A stretch of 64,000 nt of DNA from Massilia sp. Mn16-1_5. Lineage in GTDB: Bacteria > Pseudomonadota > Gammaproteobacteria > Burkholderiales > Burkholderiaceae_D. Each line of letters begins with the position of its first letter. The first letter of the stretch is position 1. The stretch covers positions 248,001 through 312,000 of the forward strand of contig NZ_PPXQ01000005.1 in assembly GCF_004798585.1 (NCBI RefSeq), in the 5' to 3' direction. The position numbers were made by a program, and so were the translations under genes. Below, in pieces: positions 8,503 to 17,409 of this stretch. Under the pieces are notes generated by a model, which was not told the DNA's origin, ran no database searches, and saw only the letters and a program-made list of their open reading frames with translations.

Positions 8503-10272
8503 GTGCAAGAGCAACACGCTTTCCCGTTTTTTCGGGAAATCATCCTTTTCCTGATCCTCGCCGGCATCCTCATCCCAATCCTGCAACGCCTGCGCATCAA
8601 CCAGGTGCTGGGCTTCCTGGCCGTGGGCGCCATCGCCGGCCCCTTCGGGCTCGCACTGCACGCGGGCGAATTCCCCTGGCTGGCCTGGCTCACCTTCCCC
8701 AGCGGCCAGGGCGTCTCGATGCTGGCCGAGATCGGCGTGCTATTCCTGATGTTCATGATCGGCCTAGAGCTCTCGGCCGCGCGCCTGTGGGCGATGCGCG
8801 CCTGGGTCTTCGGCGCCGGCACGGTGCAGGTGCTGGCTACCGCCGTCCTGATCGGCGGCGCCGCCATGCTATTCGGGCTGCCCTTCCCCGCGGCCGCCAT
8901 CCTCGGCGTCGTGCTCTCGCTCTCGTCTACCGCCGTGGTCATGCAGCTGATGAGCGAGCAAAACAGCACCGGCAGCCGCCTCGGCCAGGCCGCGTTTGCG
9001 ATCCTGATGCTGCAGGACCTGGCCGTGGTCCCGATCCTGGTGCTGATCGGCGTGCTGGCGCGCGGCAGCGGCGACGGCGCCGCGACGCTGGCGCTGGTGA
9101 CGATGGCGAAGGCCGGCGGCGCCATCGCCCTGATCTACCTGGTCGGCCGCCGCGTGATCCATCCCTTGTTCAAAGCCTTCGCGCGCCATCGCCAGCCGGA
9201 CGTCTTCATGGCGCTGATCCTGCTGAGCACCTTCGGCATCGCGGGCTTATCAAGCGCGGCCGGCCTGTCGATGGCGCTGGGCGCCCTGATCGCCGGCCTG
9301 CTGCTGGCCGAAACCGAGTTCCGCCACGAAGTCGAACTCATGGTCGAACCCTTCAAGGGCCTGCTCATGGGCCTGTTCTTCATGACGGTCGGGATGGGCA
9401 TGGACACGCGCCAGATCGTCGAGGCGCCACTGTGGCTGCTTGGTGCCGTGCTGGGCCTGGTGCTGGTGAAGGCGCTGGTCGTCACGCTGCTGCTGCGCGC
9501 CGGCCGCCTGCCCTGGGCACGCGCGCTCGAGGGCGGCCTGCTGCTGGCCCAGGGCGGCGAGTTCGCCTTCATCGTGCTGGGCGACGCGATCAACGCCAAG
9601 CTGCTCGACCCGGGCCTGGGCTCGCGCGTCATGCTGGCCGTCGGCCTGTCGATGTTCATCACGCCGCTGCTGGCGCGCCTGGGCCGGACCATCGGCGAAC
9701 ACGCCGAGCTTGCCGCCGTCGAGAACGCGGCGAAGAACGACGAAGCCGTGCTGGCCGCCGGACGCGGACAAATCATCATTGCCGGCTTCGGGCGCGTCGG
9801 CCAGCAGCTCGCCAAACTGCTCACAAGCCAGCACATCCCCTACGTCGCCTTCGAGAACGATGCCGCGCTGGTCTCGAAGCTGCACGCGCAAGGCATTCCG
9901 GTCTACTACGGCAATGCCGCGCGCCCGGAACTGCTGCGTCTCGTAAAAGCCGAGGAAGCGCCGGCGATCGTGCTCACCATGGACAATCCGTCCTCGGCCC
10001 TGCACGCCGTGCGCGGCATCCGGCGCGACTTCGCGCACGTGCCGCTGTTCGTGCGTTCGCGCGACGAACGCCATGCGCGCCTGCTCAAGCGCGCCGGCGC
10101 CACCGTGGTGGTGCCGGAGACGCTGGAAGCGAGCCTGCAGTTGTCGGCCTTCGTGCTCGAAGCGATGGGCCTGGACGAGCGCACCGTCGACGACATCGTC
10201 GACTACGAGCGCGACCTGTTCGCGGAGCAGTTGAACGACGCCGGCTTGCGCGAACCGGGCCACCGGGCCTGA
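8503..10272 (+). CDS. KefB/KefC-like monovalent cation:proton antiporter (CPA2)
   Basis: 589 residues in the inner membrane. About twelve hydrophobic helices cover residues 8-400 (Na/H exchanger domain). They are followed by a cytosolic TrkA-N/RCK domain from about 425 (IIIAGFGRVGQ), which binds NAD or a related nucleotide and gates ion flow. This architecture is that of the K+/H+ antiporters KefB/KefC. The length matches the family. No KefF/KefG-type ancillary oxidoreductase is adjacent. The GTG start at 8503 is the first that keeps the first helix intact. Confidence 0.93.
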   Translation: MQEQHAFPFFREIILFLILAGILIPILQRLRINQVLGFLAVGAIAGPFGLALHAGEFPWLAWLTFPSGQGVSMLAEIGVLFLMFMIGLELSAARLWAMRAWVFGAGTVQVLATAVLIGGAAMLFGLPFPAAAILGVVLSLSSTAVVMQLMSEQNSTGSRLGQAAFAILMLQDLAVVPILVLIGVLARGSGDGAATLALVTMAKAGGAIALIYLVGRRVIHPLFKAFARHRQPDVFMALILLSTFGIAGLSSAAGLSMALGALIAGLLLAETEFRHEVELMVEPFKGLLMGLFFMTVGMGMDTRQIVEAPLWLLGAVLGLVLVKALVVTLLLRAGRLPWARALEGGLLLAQGGEFAFIVLGDAINAKLLDPGLGSRVMLAVGLSMFITPLLARLGRTIGEHAELAAVENAAKNDEAVLAAGRGQIIIAGFGRVGQQLAKLLTSQHIPYVAFENDAALVSKLHAQGIPVYYGNAARPELLRLVKAEEAPAIVLTMDNPSSALHAVRGIRRDFAHVPLFVRSRDERHARLLKRAGATVVVPETLEASLQLSAFVLEAMGLDERTVDDIVDYERDLFAEQLNDAGLREPGHRA

Positions 10273-10285
10273 CCGGATCGCCAGC

Positions 10286-10291
10286 TATAAT
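10286..10291 (+). promoter_or_regulatory. -10 box TATAAT ahead of CoA-transferase gene
   Basis: A perfect TATAAT lies 30 bases upstream of the ATG at 10321, just after the antiporter stop. No good -35 is seen at the proper distance. Confidence 0.4.
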
Positions 10292-10320
10292 CGCGGCTCG
10301 ACAAACTTGGTGAAAACATC

Positions 10321-11556
10321 ATGACGAATGGTTCTCCGAAAGCGCTGGGCCACATCCGCGTACTCGATCTGTCGCGCGTGCTGGCGGGCCCCTGGTGCGC
10401 GCAAAACCTGGCCGACCTTGGCGCCGACGTCATCAAGATCGAACGCCCCGGTTGCGGCGACGATACCCGCGCCTGGGGCCCGCCCTATGCGCGCGACGCG
10501 GACGGGAACAACACCGGCGAAGCGGCCTATTACCTGTCGGCGAACCGCGGCAAACGCTCGGTGACGGTCGATATCGCTAGCCCCGAAGGCCAGGCCCTGA
10601 TCCGCGACCTCGCGCGCCATGCCGACGTGGTCCTCGAAAACTACAAGGTCGGCCAGTTGAAGCGCTACGGCCTGGACTACGAATCGCTGAAGGCGCTGAA
10701 GCCGGACCTGGTCTACTGCTCGATCACCGGCTTCGGCCAGGACGGGCCCTATGCGCACCGCGCCGGCTACGACTTCCTGATCCAGGGCATGGGCGGCCTG
10801 ATGTCGGTCACCGGCGAGCGCGACGAACTGCCCGGCGGCGGCCCGCAAAAGGCGGGCGTCGCACTGACCGACCTGATGACCGGCATGTACGCGACCATCG
10901 CCGTGCTGGCCGCCCTGACCCACCGCGACCGCACCGGCGAGGGCCAGTACATCGACATGGCCCTGCTCGACACGCAGGTCGCGATGCTGGCGAATGTCGG
11001 CAGCAATTATCTCAACAGCGGCAAGGCGCCGAAGCGCTGGGGCAATGCGCACGCCAACATCGTGCCCTACCAGACCTTCGCCTGTTCGGACGGGCACATC
11101 ATCGTCGCGGCCGGGAACGACGGGCAGTACCAGAAGTTCGTCGAAGCCGGCGGCCGGCCGGAGCTGGCGCTGGACCCGCGCTTTGCCACCAATCCTTCCC
11201 GTGTCCAGCACCGCGACGTGCTGGTGCCGCTGCTGGCGGAAATGGTTGCGACGCGCACGCGGGACGAGTGGATCGCCGCGCTGGAAGCGGTTGGCGTACC
11301 CTGCGGCCCGATCAACGACGTCGGCGAAGTCTTCGCCAACGAGCAGGTGCAGGCACGCGGCATGGCAGTCGAGCTGCCGCACCCGAGCGCCGGCCAGGTG
11401 ACGCTGGTACGCAGCCCGATGAAGATGTCGGCCACGCCGGCGACGAGCGACAAGGCGCCGCCGCTGCTGGGCCAGCACACCGAGGAAGTGCTGCGCGATG
11501 TGCTGGGCCGAAGCGGCGACGAGATTGCGGCGCTGCGCGCACGCGGGGTGGTGTAA
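10321..11556 (+). CDS. CaiB/BaiF-type CoA-transferase (class III)
   Basis: 411 residues. Class III CoA-transferases move CoA between acyl groups through an aspartyl intermediate; the catalytic Asp is D151 in RAGYDFLIQGMGG. The N-terminal LDLSRVLAGPWCAQNLADLGADVIKIE and the conserved VTGFG-type segment (SITGFGQDGPY) are characteristic. Cytosolic and transcribed as a single gene. The acyl substrate cannot be read from sequence; no acyl-CoA dehydrogenase or similar partner is adjacent. Confidence 0.93.
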   Translation: MTNGSPKALGHIRVLDLSRVLAGPWCAQNLADLGADVIKIERPGCGDDTRAWGPPYARDADGNNTGEAAYYLSANRGKRSVTVDIASPEGQALIRDLARHADVVLENYKVGQLKRYGLDYESLKALKPDLVYCSITGFGQDGPYAHRAGYDFLIQGMGGLMSVTGERDELPGGGPQKAGVALTDLMTGMYATIAVLAALTHRDRTGEGQYIDMALLDTQVAMLANVGSNYLNSGKAPKRWGNAHANIVPYQTFACSDGHIIVAAGNDGQYQKFVEAGGRPELALDPRFATNPSRVQHRDVLVPLLAEMVATRTRDEWIAALEAVGVPCGPINDVGEVFANEQVQARGMAVELPHPSAGQVTLVRSPMKMSATPATSDKAPPLLGQHTEEVLRDVLGRSGDEIAALRARGVV

Positions 11557-11580
11557 GGGCGCGTTCTACACGCCTGGTAC

Positions 11581-11601
11581 GGCGGGCGGCGCTGCCGCCC
11601 G
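11581..11601. terminator. GC-rich hairpin between convergent genes
   Basis: GCGGGCGGC and GCCGCCCGC form a perfect nine-pair stem around a GCT loop. It sits midway between two convergent genes. It lacks a U-tract, so it may act as a transcript-stabilising or Rho-assisted end. Confidence 0.45.
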
Positions 11602-11648
11602 CGTGGATTGCGTCAGCTACGCGTTTGCGTAAGCCGGCGCTGGCTTTC

Positions 11649-11978
11649 TTAGTGCAGCTTGTGCTTGAAGTCGGACAGCTCGGCGTGCACGCGGGTGACG
11701 ACCGCTTCCAGGTGCGCCGGCATCTGCGGGCTGGAACGGCTGATGCGCTTGGCCTCGTCGCCCATGTCCTCCATCCTGTCCACGCACTGAACGATGCGTG
11801 CCTCGTCGTTCGACTGCATCACATCGCGCGCCTGTTTCACTTCACGCGCAATGCGTTCGATACAGTCACGCATCTCGGGCGGCGTATCCTGCGACGCCCT
11901 GCAGGCCTGCTCGGCTTCGCCGATGGTCTGTTGCAGGTGGCTGTACCGTTGCTGGATTTCATTGGATTGCAGCATCAT
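11649..11978 (-). CDS. Small helical hypothetical protein
   Basis: 109 residues, almost entirely predicted helical, rich in Glu/Gln/Arg, and probably cytosolic. AGGAGG lies two bases before the first ATG (11978) and five before the second (11975), so translation may begin at the second Met. Three Cys residues (CRASQ, MRDCIER, VQCVDR) are the only distinctive feature. I do not recognise the family. Confidence 0.7.
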   Translation of the reverse strand: MMLQSNEIQQRYSHLQQTIGEAEQACRASQDTPPEMRDCIERIAREVKQARDVMQSNDEARIVQCVDRMEDMGDEAKRISRSSPQMPAHLEAVVTRVHAELSDFKHKLH

Positions 11979-12082
11979 GACCTCCTCAACATAAAGAGAG
12001 CAGATGATTTTAGCGCTGGATCAAAAAGGGGCGCGCGCGCTGTAGTTCGTTTGCAGGCAAACAAAGAGCAGCTGCTGTGCGC

Positions 12083-13039
12083 CTAGGAACCTTGATTGCT
12101 ATCCCATTGCCAGATCGTCCGTCCGTAAGCAGAGTCAACGCTCGACATCACCTCTCCTTTCTGGAATAGGCGCCGCGAGTCGGTTTTGGCGGGAGTAAAG
12201 TAGAAGCCAGTCTCTGGGCAGGGCTCGCCACTCGGAACCCGGATATGTTGCACTCCCGATGAAGGATCAGTTTGCACCCCGTCTCGCTCATCGGGAGCGC
12301 GCTCAACCAGATACCAGGTACAGTCTCGTTCCTCCACTATTGGCTCCTCGGCATATTTCTCGCCTGTTGTTGGATGCAGAAGAGGTCGCATTCCTACGCG
12401 TACCTTGGCGGCGGGCGCCGTCTCGTATCTGACACACAGGAATTCAGCACAGCTGCGCTCCACATCGGGAACATAGATGCCGTTTTGCTCCAATTTCTTT
12501 CCAGTCGCAACCGAGACATTTCGCTGGATTCTGTACTTGGGCCACAGTGCGGGAGGATTCAGTGGTCCCAGGTAGTCGCCATACTCAGCCAGCTGGAATG
12601 GCGCCCACTCTGCACCTTCTGTTGTTGAAATATTGCCAGCCAACGTAATCGCCTTACTCAGGAGCTCCCCATAAATATTGTCGTCCGCTTGTGACATCCA
12701 TCCAGACCAATAATCCATTTGACCTTTAAAATCACTTTCCGGGCCCCATGAACAAGTTAGGCCCTCGAAATCTCCATGGGTTAACAAGATGTATCCCGAA
12801 TTTAAGCTTTGCAGAGTCTTCCGGAAATTGGGAATTACACGATTCCCCCAGGCAACGTCTGGCTGCTCCGGCAAAGACCGGGCACGATAGTCTTTCGGTA
12901 AATTTTGCATAAACCTACCAAGACAATTTTCTAAGTGCTCGACCATCTGCGCCCAAGTGTCGCGTAGTTCGCAAAAATACTCGGCAGATGTATATCGCTC
13001 GAGAAGGAAAAGCTCCTGGGAATTAAGAAATTGATTCAT
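12083..13039 (-). CDS. Probable immunity protein (Imm71/Imm72-like) of the type VI cassette
   Basis: 318 residues, no signal peptide. It lies nine bases downstream of the effector gene with a strong GAGGAGA site, the usual order effector then immunity. The sequence, with an all-helical first half (ERYTSAEYFCELRDTW...) and an extended second half, recalls polymorphic-toxin immunity proteins annotated Imm71/Imm72 in Burkholderiales; that assignment is from memory and not checked. Its GC content is near half, clearly below the flanking genes, as for horizontally moved toxin/immunity modules. It would bind and neutralise the protein encoded at 13049-14461. Confidence 0.7.
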   Translation of the reverse strand: MNQFLNSQELFLLERYTSAEYFCELRDTWAQMVEHLENCLGRFMQNLPKDYRARSLPEQPDVAWGNRVIPNFRKTLQSLNSGYILLTHGDFEGLTCSWGPESDFKGQMDYWSGWMSQADDNIYGELLSKAITLAGNISTTEGAEWAPFQLAEYGDYLGPLNPPALWPKYRIQRNVSVATGKKLEQNGIYVPDVERSCAEFLCVRYETAPAAKVRVGMRPLLHPTTGEKYAEEPIVEERDCTWYLVERAPDERDGVQTDPSSGVQHIRVPSGEPCPETGFYFTPAKTDSRRLFQKGEVMSSVDSAYGRTIWQWDSNQGS

Positions 13040-13048
13040 TTTTCTCCT

Positions 13049-14461
13049 CTAACGAACATGGTTTTTTTGGACAGGCACACCAACCAAGCCGTTATTTGTG
13101 CCCAAGTCGTCATACCCCCATCCAGTCTTTTTTCGCGGACTAATGTGTGACTTATCGATATGCGAAGGATCGACGACTATTTGGCGTGCGCCGCCTTCAA
13201 GAACGAAGTCAGTTTTGTCCAGCCGTTGAGATGCTGTTACTCCTTCCCAAACATTTAGACCCGGCCCCGGCGGAACGGTATAAACGATAAATTCGCCGTT
13301 ACTGTTCCAGTTCGCCCATACTGCGAAACGGCGTCTCCAGTCGTCTTTCGACTTCAATTTCGTGAATTCGGTCTCGCTCATCCAACAAATGCTGTTATCA
13401 AAAGAGGCCGGGTCTACCACACGGTAGAGCTTCGTCCCAGGAGGGATCGTCAATGCTTGAATAGTATTGAAAGTCTTATGTGCATCGTTAAGTGGATGGC
13501 GCCCACGCATTGGGTCTGGAGCTGTGCTTGTCCAGCCCGGCGGAGCAACTGGCGGATGATTCACCTTACGATATGCTACCTTTGTTGTCGTATCGACCCA
13601 GACTGGCTTGGCCTTGTTTAACGCCGCTATTTCCTCAGCTTCCGACACCTTCGCAAAAGCATGTGGATTCACCGAATTCAGGTAGGCCCGGTGCGCCATG
13701 TCGGCTTGTATCTCCAAGCGCCGCGCCAAGCCTTCCAGAGCATTTCGGAGCGGACTGACAGCTTCAGCCAGGTGGCGACTTGCGCCCTGCCGAACCTGAT
13801 CGATCTTCCTGAGAAGATCTGCCGCGCGTGACGCCAAGTCGCCGCTCCCCCATTTCGTTACCAAACCTAACAGGCGTTTTGTTGCGCCGGCCACGTGGTC
13901 GAATGCTCCCATCAACGCACCGGTGTTCACCCGACCAACCACTTTCTTGATCTCAGCGGCTAGCCTGCGATGAGGGTTATCCCACTTCATGGCCTTGAGT
14001 GCAGCAATGACTTCCGGGCGGGCAAAGAATTTGTTTAACTGAACAATGGCCTCATCGAGATGCAAAGCCAGCCGCGGCGTCACGCCACTGACAGCGGCAG
14101 CCTTGCGTCCCCCGGCAAACAGCACCTTCAGACATCCTTTCAACAGTGATCCGAGCCCGGGAATCAGGCCGATCAAGGTCAAAGCAAGCGAGAACCAATG
14201 CCATGACTGTTCCGGCTCCTTCTCGAGCTTCTTGCAGTTCGCAACGAGATCGCGAACATCGCAAAGCTGGTCGACGAATGGAATCATCGAGATGACGGTG
14301 CCAGTAACAACCTGGGCAGTGCTCGCGTTATCGTTGAAGTCTCCCTGCATTACCTCCCAGATCCATTCAGCACCTGCGGCCAGATTATCCTTGCCGTCCT
14401 TGATCCAACGAGCGGGAGCAGAACAAAACCAGGCCAACGCGTTCTCGAACTCATCGTTCAT
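13049..14461 (-). CDS. Putative type VI secretion effector with toxin-like C-terminus
   Basis: 470 residues from the ATG at 14461; a GGAGGTG site precedes it, and the GTG at 14470 falls within that site. Two hydrophobic stretches (about residues 48-62, VTGTVISMIPFVDQL, and about 88-118, LALTLIGLIPGLGSLL) resemble pre-toxin regions of polymorphic toxins. The middle is helical. The last ~150 residues (KLYRVVDP...WMSETEF...GEFIVYTVPPGPGLNVWEG...LEGGARQIVV) have an Arg, a Ser and a Glu in an order reminiscent of ADP-ribosyltransferase folds; this is inference. It follows vgrG by 24 bases and precedes its probable immunity gene. Lower GC than neighbours. Confidence 0.72.
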   Translation of the reverse strand: MNDEFENALAWFCSAPARWIKDGKDNLAAGAEWIWEVMQGDFNDNASTAQVVTGTVISMIPFVDQLCDVRDLVANCKKLEKEPEQSWHWFSLALTLIGLIPGLGSLLKGCLKVLFAGGRKAAAVSGVTPRLALHLDEAIVQLNKFFARPEVIAALKAMKWDNPHRRLAAEIKKVVGRVNTGALMGAFDHVAGATKRLLGLVTKWGSGDLASRAADLLRKIDQVRQGASRHLAEAVSPLRNALEGLARRLEIQADMAHRAYLNSVNPHAFAKVSEAEEIAALNKAKPVWVDTTTKVAYRKVNHPPVAPPGWTSTAPDPMRGRHPLNDAHKTFNTIQALTIPPGTKLYRVVDPASFDNSICWMSETEFTKLKSKDDWRRRFAVWANWNSNGEFIVYTVPPGPGLNVWEGVTASQRLDKTDFVLEGGARQIVVDPSHIDKSHISPRKKTGWGYDDLGTNNGLVGVPVQKNHVR

Positions 14462-14485
14462 GTGTTGCACCTCCGAGTAATTTTT

Positions 14486-17290
14486 TCAGCCGGTGAACAT
14501 CTTGTCTGCCTGGGATAACATCGCTTTCAAGGGTTCCCAAGGCGTGTCGATTAGCGGTGTGCGCTCCTCATACTCTGCGCAGATTGGTTTCTCCGGCACG
14601 TTGTCGTGGCGTGCGTTCCCGTTCTGGTCGAGCTTTCCACTAATGACGACGCCGTCAGCAAACTTGATCTTGTAGCCGACGCCTGCCATCGGCTCCCCGC
14701 TGGCGTCCCGATAATTGAGTGCGATGAAGTTTTTGCTTTCACTGGTTGCATCAGGTAGATGAGGAAGCTCGGCCGCTTGTTTCGAACCTTTATCGAACAG
14801 ATGCTTCCCACCCTTCACCGAAAACTTCCCCGGACACGCAAACGTAATATCCCCACCCTCCAGCGTGATCGCCGACTGCCCTGCCTGCAGCACGATCTTC
14901 TGCTTGGCCTTGATCTCGATACAGTCATTCACCGAGATCACCGTGATCTCCTTGTCCGCCAGGATTTCCAGCGCATCCGTATGTGCCTGCAGCGATAGCG
15001 GCCCGTTCCCGGCAATCGCCTGGATGCCGCCGGCATGCGTGAACAGGCCGGCCGAGCCACCTGCAACCGAGGACACCGTGTGCGCGGCTGCCATGTGCAG
15101 GTCCGACTGCGTGGTCCAGTGCAGCTGCCGGCCTGCGTAGAGAAGAGTCGAGGCCGGCGTCGCCCAGTTGATGCTGGCTGCCGAGTCCATCAGCACAAGG
15201 GAAGAACCAAACTTTTCAACCGGCTGTTCGGCATCGAGCTCGCGCGAACCGTTCCTGGCCTTCAGGGCGGCCTGCCCATTGACGGCGCCGGCGAACTTGC
15301 CCTTCTCTTTTGGATCGATCTGTCCGATGAACTCCGCCTGCGCCTTCAAGGCATTCGCACTGAACAGCGCCTGCTGCTGCGCGGCGGCGTCGCCCAGCGT
15401 CTTGCCGAGCGCCTGTGCGCCCTTCAGTAGAGAGACAGCTTCCGCCGCATCCATCTGGGTGGAAGTCACCCCACACCCTTGGCGCGAACGGGCGCTGGTG
15501 GAGAGCAGCACGCCCTCCCCGCCGCGCACCACGGCCCAGGCATCGGTGCGCAGCTCGAAACCGCTGCCGCGGTAGGCGCCGCGCTGGGCCGAGCCGGGAG
15601 CCTGCTGGATAAGGTAGCCAAGGTTCAGCTGCGTACTCGCGGTGCTGGTGGCGAGCCGGGTTCGTAGCTGTTCCTGCGTGTCGTCGAGCTGCCACTGGTT
15701 GAAGCCGCCGCCGTCGAAGTTGTGACTGTGGATGCCCGACAGGGTGCCAGGATGCTCGACGCTTGAGCCGACGCCGGCCGGGAATGGCGGCAGGTCCGAT
15801 CCGGTGAACAGCTGGGCCACGATCACCGGCCGGTCGATGTCCCCTTCGATAAAATCGACCAGCACCTCGGTGCCGATGCGCGGCGTGAACAGCGTGCCCC
15901 AGTTCGCGCCGGCCAGCGCTTCGGCGACGCGGACCCAGGTACCGGAGCGTTCGTCTCCGGGGGCGCAGCCGTCGCTGTCCGTGTCGTGCGCGAGGCCGCC
16001 GGCGTTCGGGCGGGCGCCGCGCTGCCAGGCGAACTGGACGCGCACCTGGTGGTCGCGCGTGGTGGTCGATACCGCATCAGGCAGGCCGACGACGAGCGCG
16101 CATTGGGCGCCGGGTGCGGTGACTTTCGAAGGCAAGGCCGTCAGCGCGGGCACGATGGCGACTGTGTCGCGCACGCATCCGAAGCGGTTGCGGTAGGTGC
16201 CCTTCTCGATGCCGCCCTGCGCTCCCTGGACGATGCCGGTATCGAAGTTGTTGCGGGCCTCATGCTGCACCCAGAGCACGGTGAAGGCATTCTCACCCTC
16301 GGGATAGCGCTCGTGCTGGGTAAGCTGGAAGGCGTGCCCCGCCGCCAGCCGGCGCGCCGCGCCCGTGCCTTCGAACCGTTTGTTGTCCAGCTCCAGCGCC
16401 TGCAGCATCAACTCGCTGTACGTGTCGGCGGTACTGCGCCCGCTCGCGATGCGTTCGCCGCTGCCGTCATACAGCCACAGCGGCGGTATGTCTCCCGCAT
16501 CCAGGTTCGAGCGCTGCTCGAAACCTGGCGCTACCAGTTGCGCAGGATCCCAGCTGCTGATCGCGACGCCGTTGGCGGCCACGCGGCGCTGCGCGCTGAA
16601 GCTGTCGATGGCGTCGTCGCGCTCGGTGGCGCGCACGCCGTGAAAGCGGATGGCGGCGTTGCCCGGCGTCGCGGGCGGCATGGCGCGGCTGTCGAAGATG
16701 ACCAGGCGATGTCCACCCTCTTCGTGTTCGAAGCGCCAGCTCAGGCCTTCGGAGGCCAGCAGGCGCACGAAGAAATCCAGATCGCTCTCGCGGTACTGGG
16801 TACAGATCGGGCGCGCAGGCAGGTCCTGGCTGATGTCGAAATCGAAGCGGATTTGCGGATAATCGGCCAGCAGTTCGGTGACAATGTCGCGTACGTTCCG
16901 GTCCTGGAAGATCCAGCTGTCGCGGCGATAAGACAGCAGCGCAAGCGCCGGCTCCAGGCGCAGGCGGTAGCGGGCGACGCCGCCGTCGGCACCGAGCCAG
17001 GCCGCGTCAAGACACAGGCCGTGCCAGGCGCGCCGGCTGCCGTCGGGCTGGAGCAGCCCGAGGGTAAGCTCCGCGCCGATGAAGGCGTCGATGTCGAGAT
17101 CGGTCGAGGTGCTGAGGGCATCGACGTCGAAGCGGAACAGTTCGTTGACCGCCTCGCGGCCGCTGAAGGCTTCGGCCGCCAGCGCTTCGGGCAGATCGCC
17201 GTCCTGGCTGGTCTCGAGGGTGATGAGCCGTGCATGCTGGCTCAGGCCTGTGCCGAACAGGCCAAGGGTGGGAAAGCCGGGCGCGTTCAT
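14486..17290 (-). CDS. vgrG: Type VI secretion tip protein VgrG
   Basis: 934 residues. The N-terminal part (about 30-390) matches the phage gp27-like VgrG domain, with QYRESDLDFFVRLLASEGL as a hallmark. A gp5-like OB region follows near 440-540 (TPRIGTEVLVDFIEGDIDRPVIV). A DUF2345-type beta-helix segment lies toward residue 830 (DKEITVISVNDCIEIKAKQKIVLQAG). The last ~95 residues form a separate extension resembling a transthyretin-like adaptor, which in other VgrGs recruits effectors. The ATG at 17290 is chosen over a GTG at 17296 that lies in the GGAGGAG site. First gene of the cassette; no sheath or baseplate genes are in the window. Confidence 0.95.
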   Translation of the reverse strand: MNAPGFPTLGLFGTGLSQHARLITLETSQDGDLPEALAAEAFSGREAVNELFRFDVDALSTSTDLDIDAFIGAELTLGLLQPDGSRRAWHGLCLDAAWLGADGGVARYRLRLEPALALLSYRRDSWIFQDRNVRDIVTELLADYPQIRFDFDISQDLPARPICTQYRESDLDFFVRLLASEGLSWRFEHEEGGHRLVIFDSRAMPPATPGNAAIRFHGVRATERDDAIDSFSAQRRVAANGVAISSWDPAQLVAPGFEQRSNLDAGDIPPLWLYDGSGERIASGRSTADTYSELMLQALELDNKRFEGTGAARRLAAGHAFQLTQHERYPEGENAFTVLWVQHEARNNFDTGIVQGAQGGIEKGTYRNRFGCVRDTVAIVPALTALPSKVTAPGAQCALVVGLPDAVSTTTRDHQVRVQFAWQRGARPNAGGLAHDTDSDGCAPGDERSGTWVRVAEALAGANWGTLFTPRIGTEVLVDFIEGDIDRPVIVAQLFTGSDLPPFPAGVGSSVEHPGTLSGIHSHNFDGGGFNQWQLDDTQEQLRTRLATSTASTQLNLGYLIQQAPGSAQRGAYRGSGFELRTDAWAVVRGGEGVLLSTSARSRQGCGVTSTQMDAAEAVSLLKGAQALGKTLGDAAAQQQALFSANALKAQAEFIGQIDPKEKGKFAGAVNGQAALKARNGSRELDAEQPVEKFGSSLVLMDSAASINWATPASTLLYAGRQLHWTTQSDLHMAAAHTVSSVAGGSAGLFTHAGGIQAIAGNGPLSLQAHTDALEILADKEITVISVNDCIEIKAKQKIVLQAGQSAITLEGGDITFACPGKFSVKGGKHLFDKGSKQAAELPHLPDATSESKNFIALNYRDASGEPMAGVGYKIKFADGVVISGKLDQNGNARHDNVPEKPICAEYEERTPLIDTPWEPLKAMLSQADKMFTG

Positions 17291-17409
17291 GCGCACTCCT
17301 CCGTCTGGGAATCGACGGCAAGCCGGACGCTTGCCAACCGTCGATGTTACCGGACGTAAAGTGAGCGAAGATGCCTGCGGGCATGACCCGCATCAAGACC
17401 CGGGCGGGT

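Noticed and set aside
12083-17290. Complete type VI secretion locus
   Set aside because: Only vgrG, effector and immunity genes are present; no tss genes in the window, so this is an orphan vgrG cassette.
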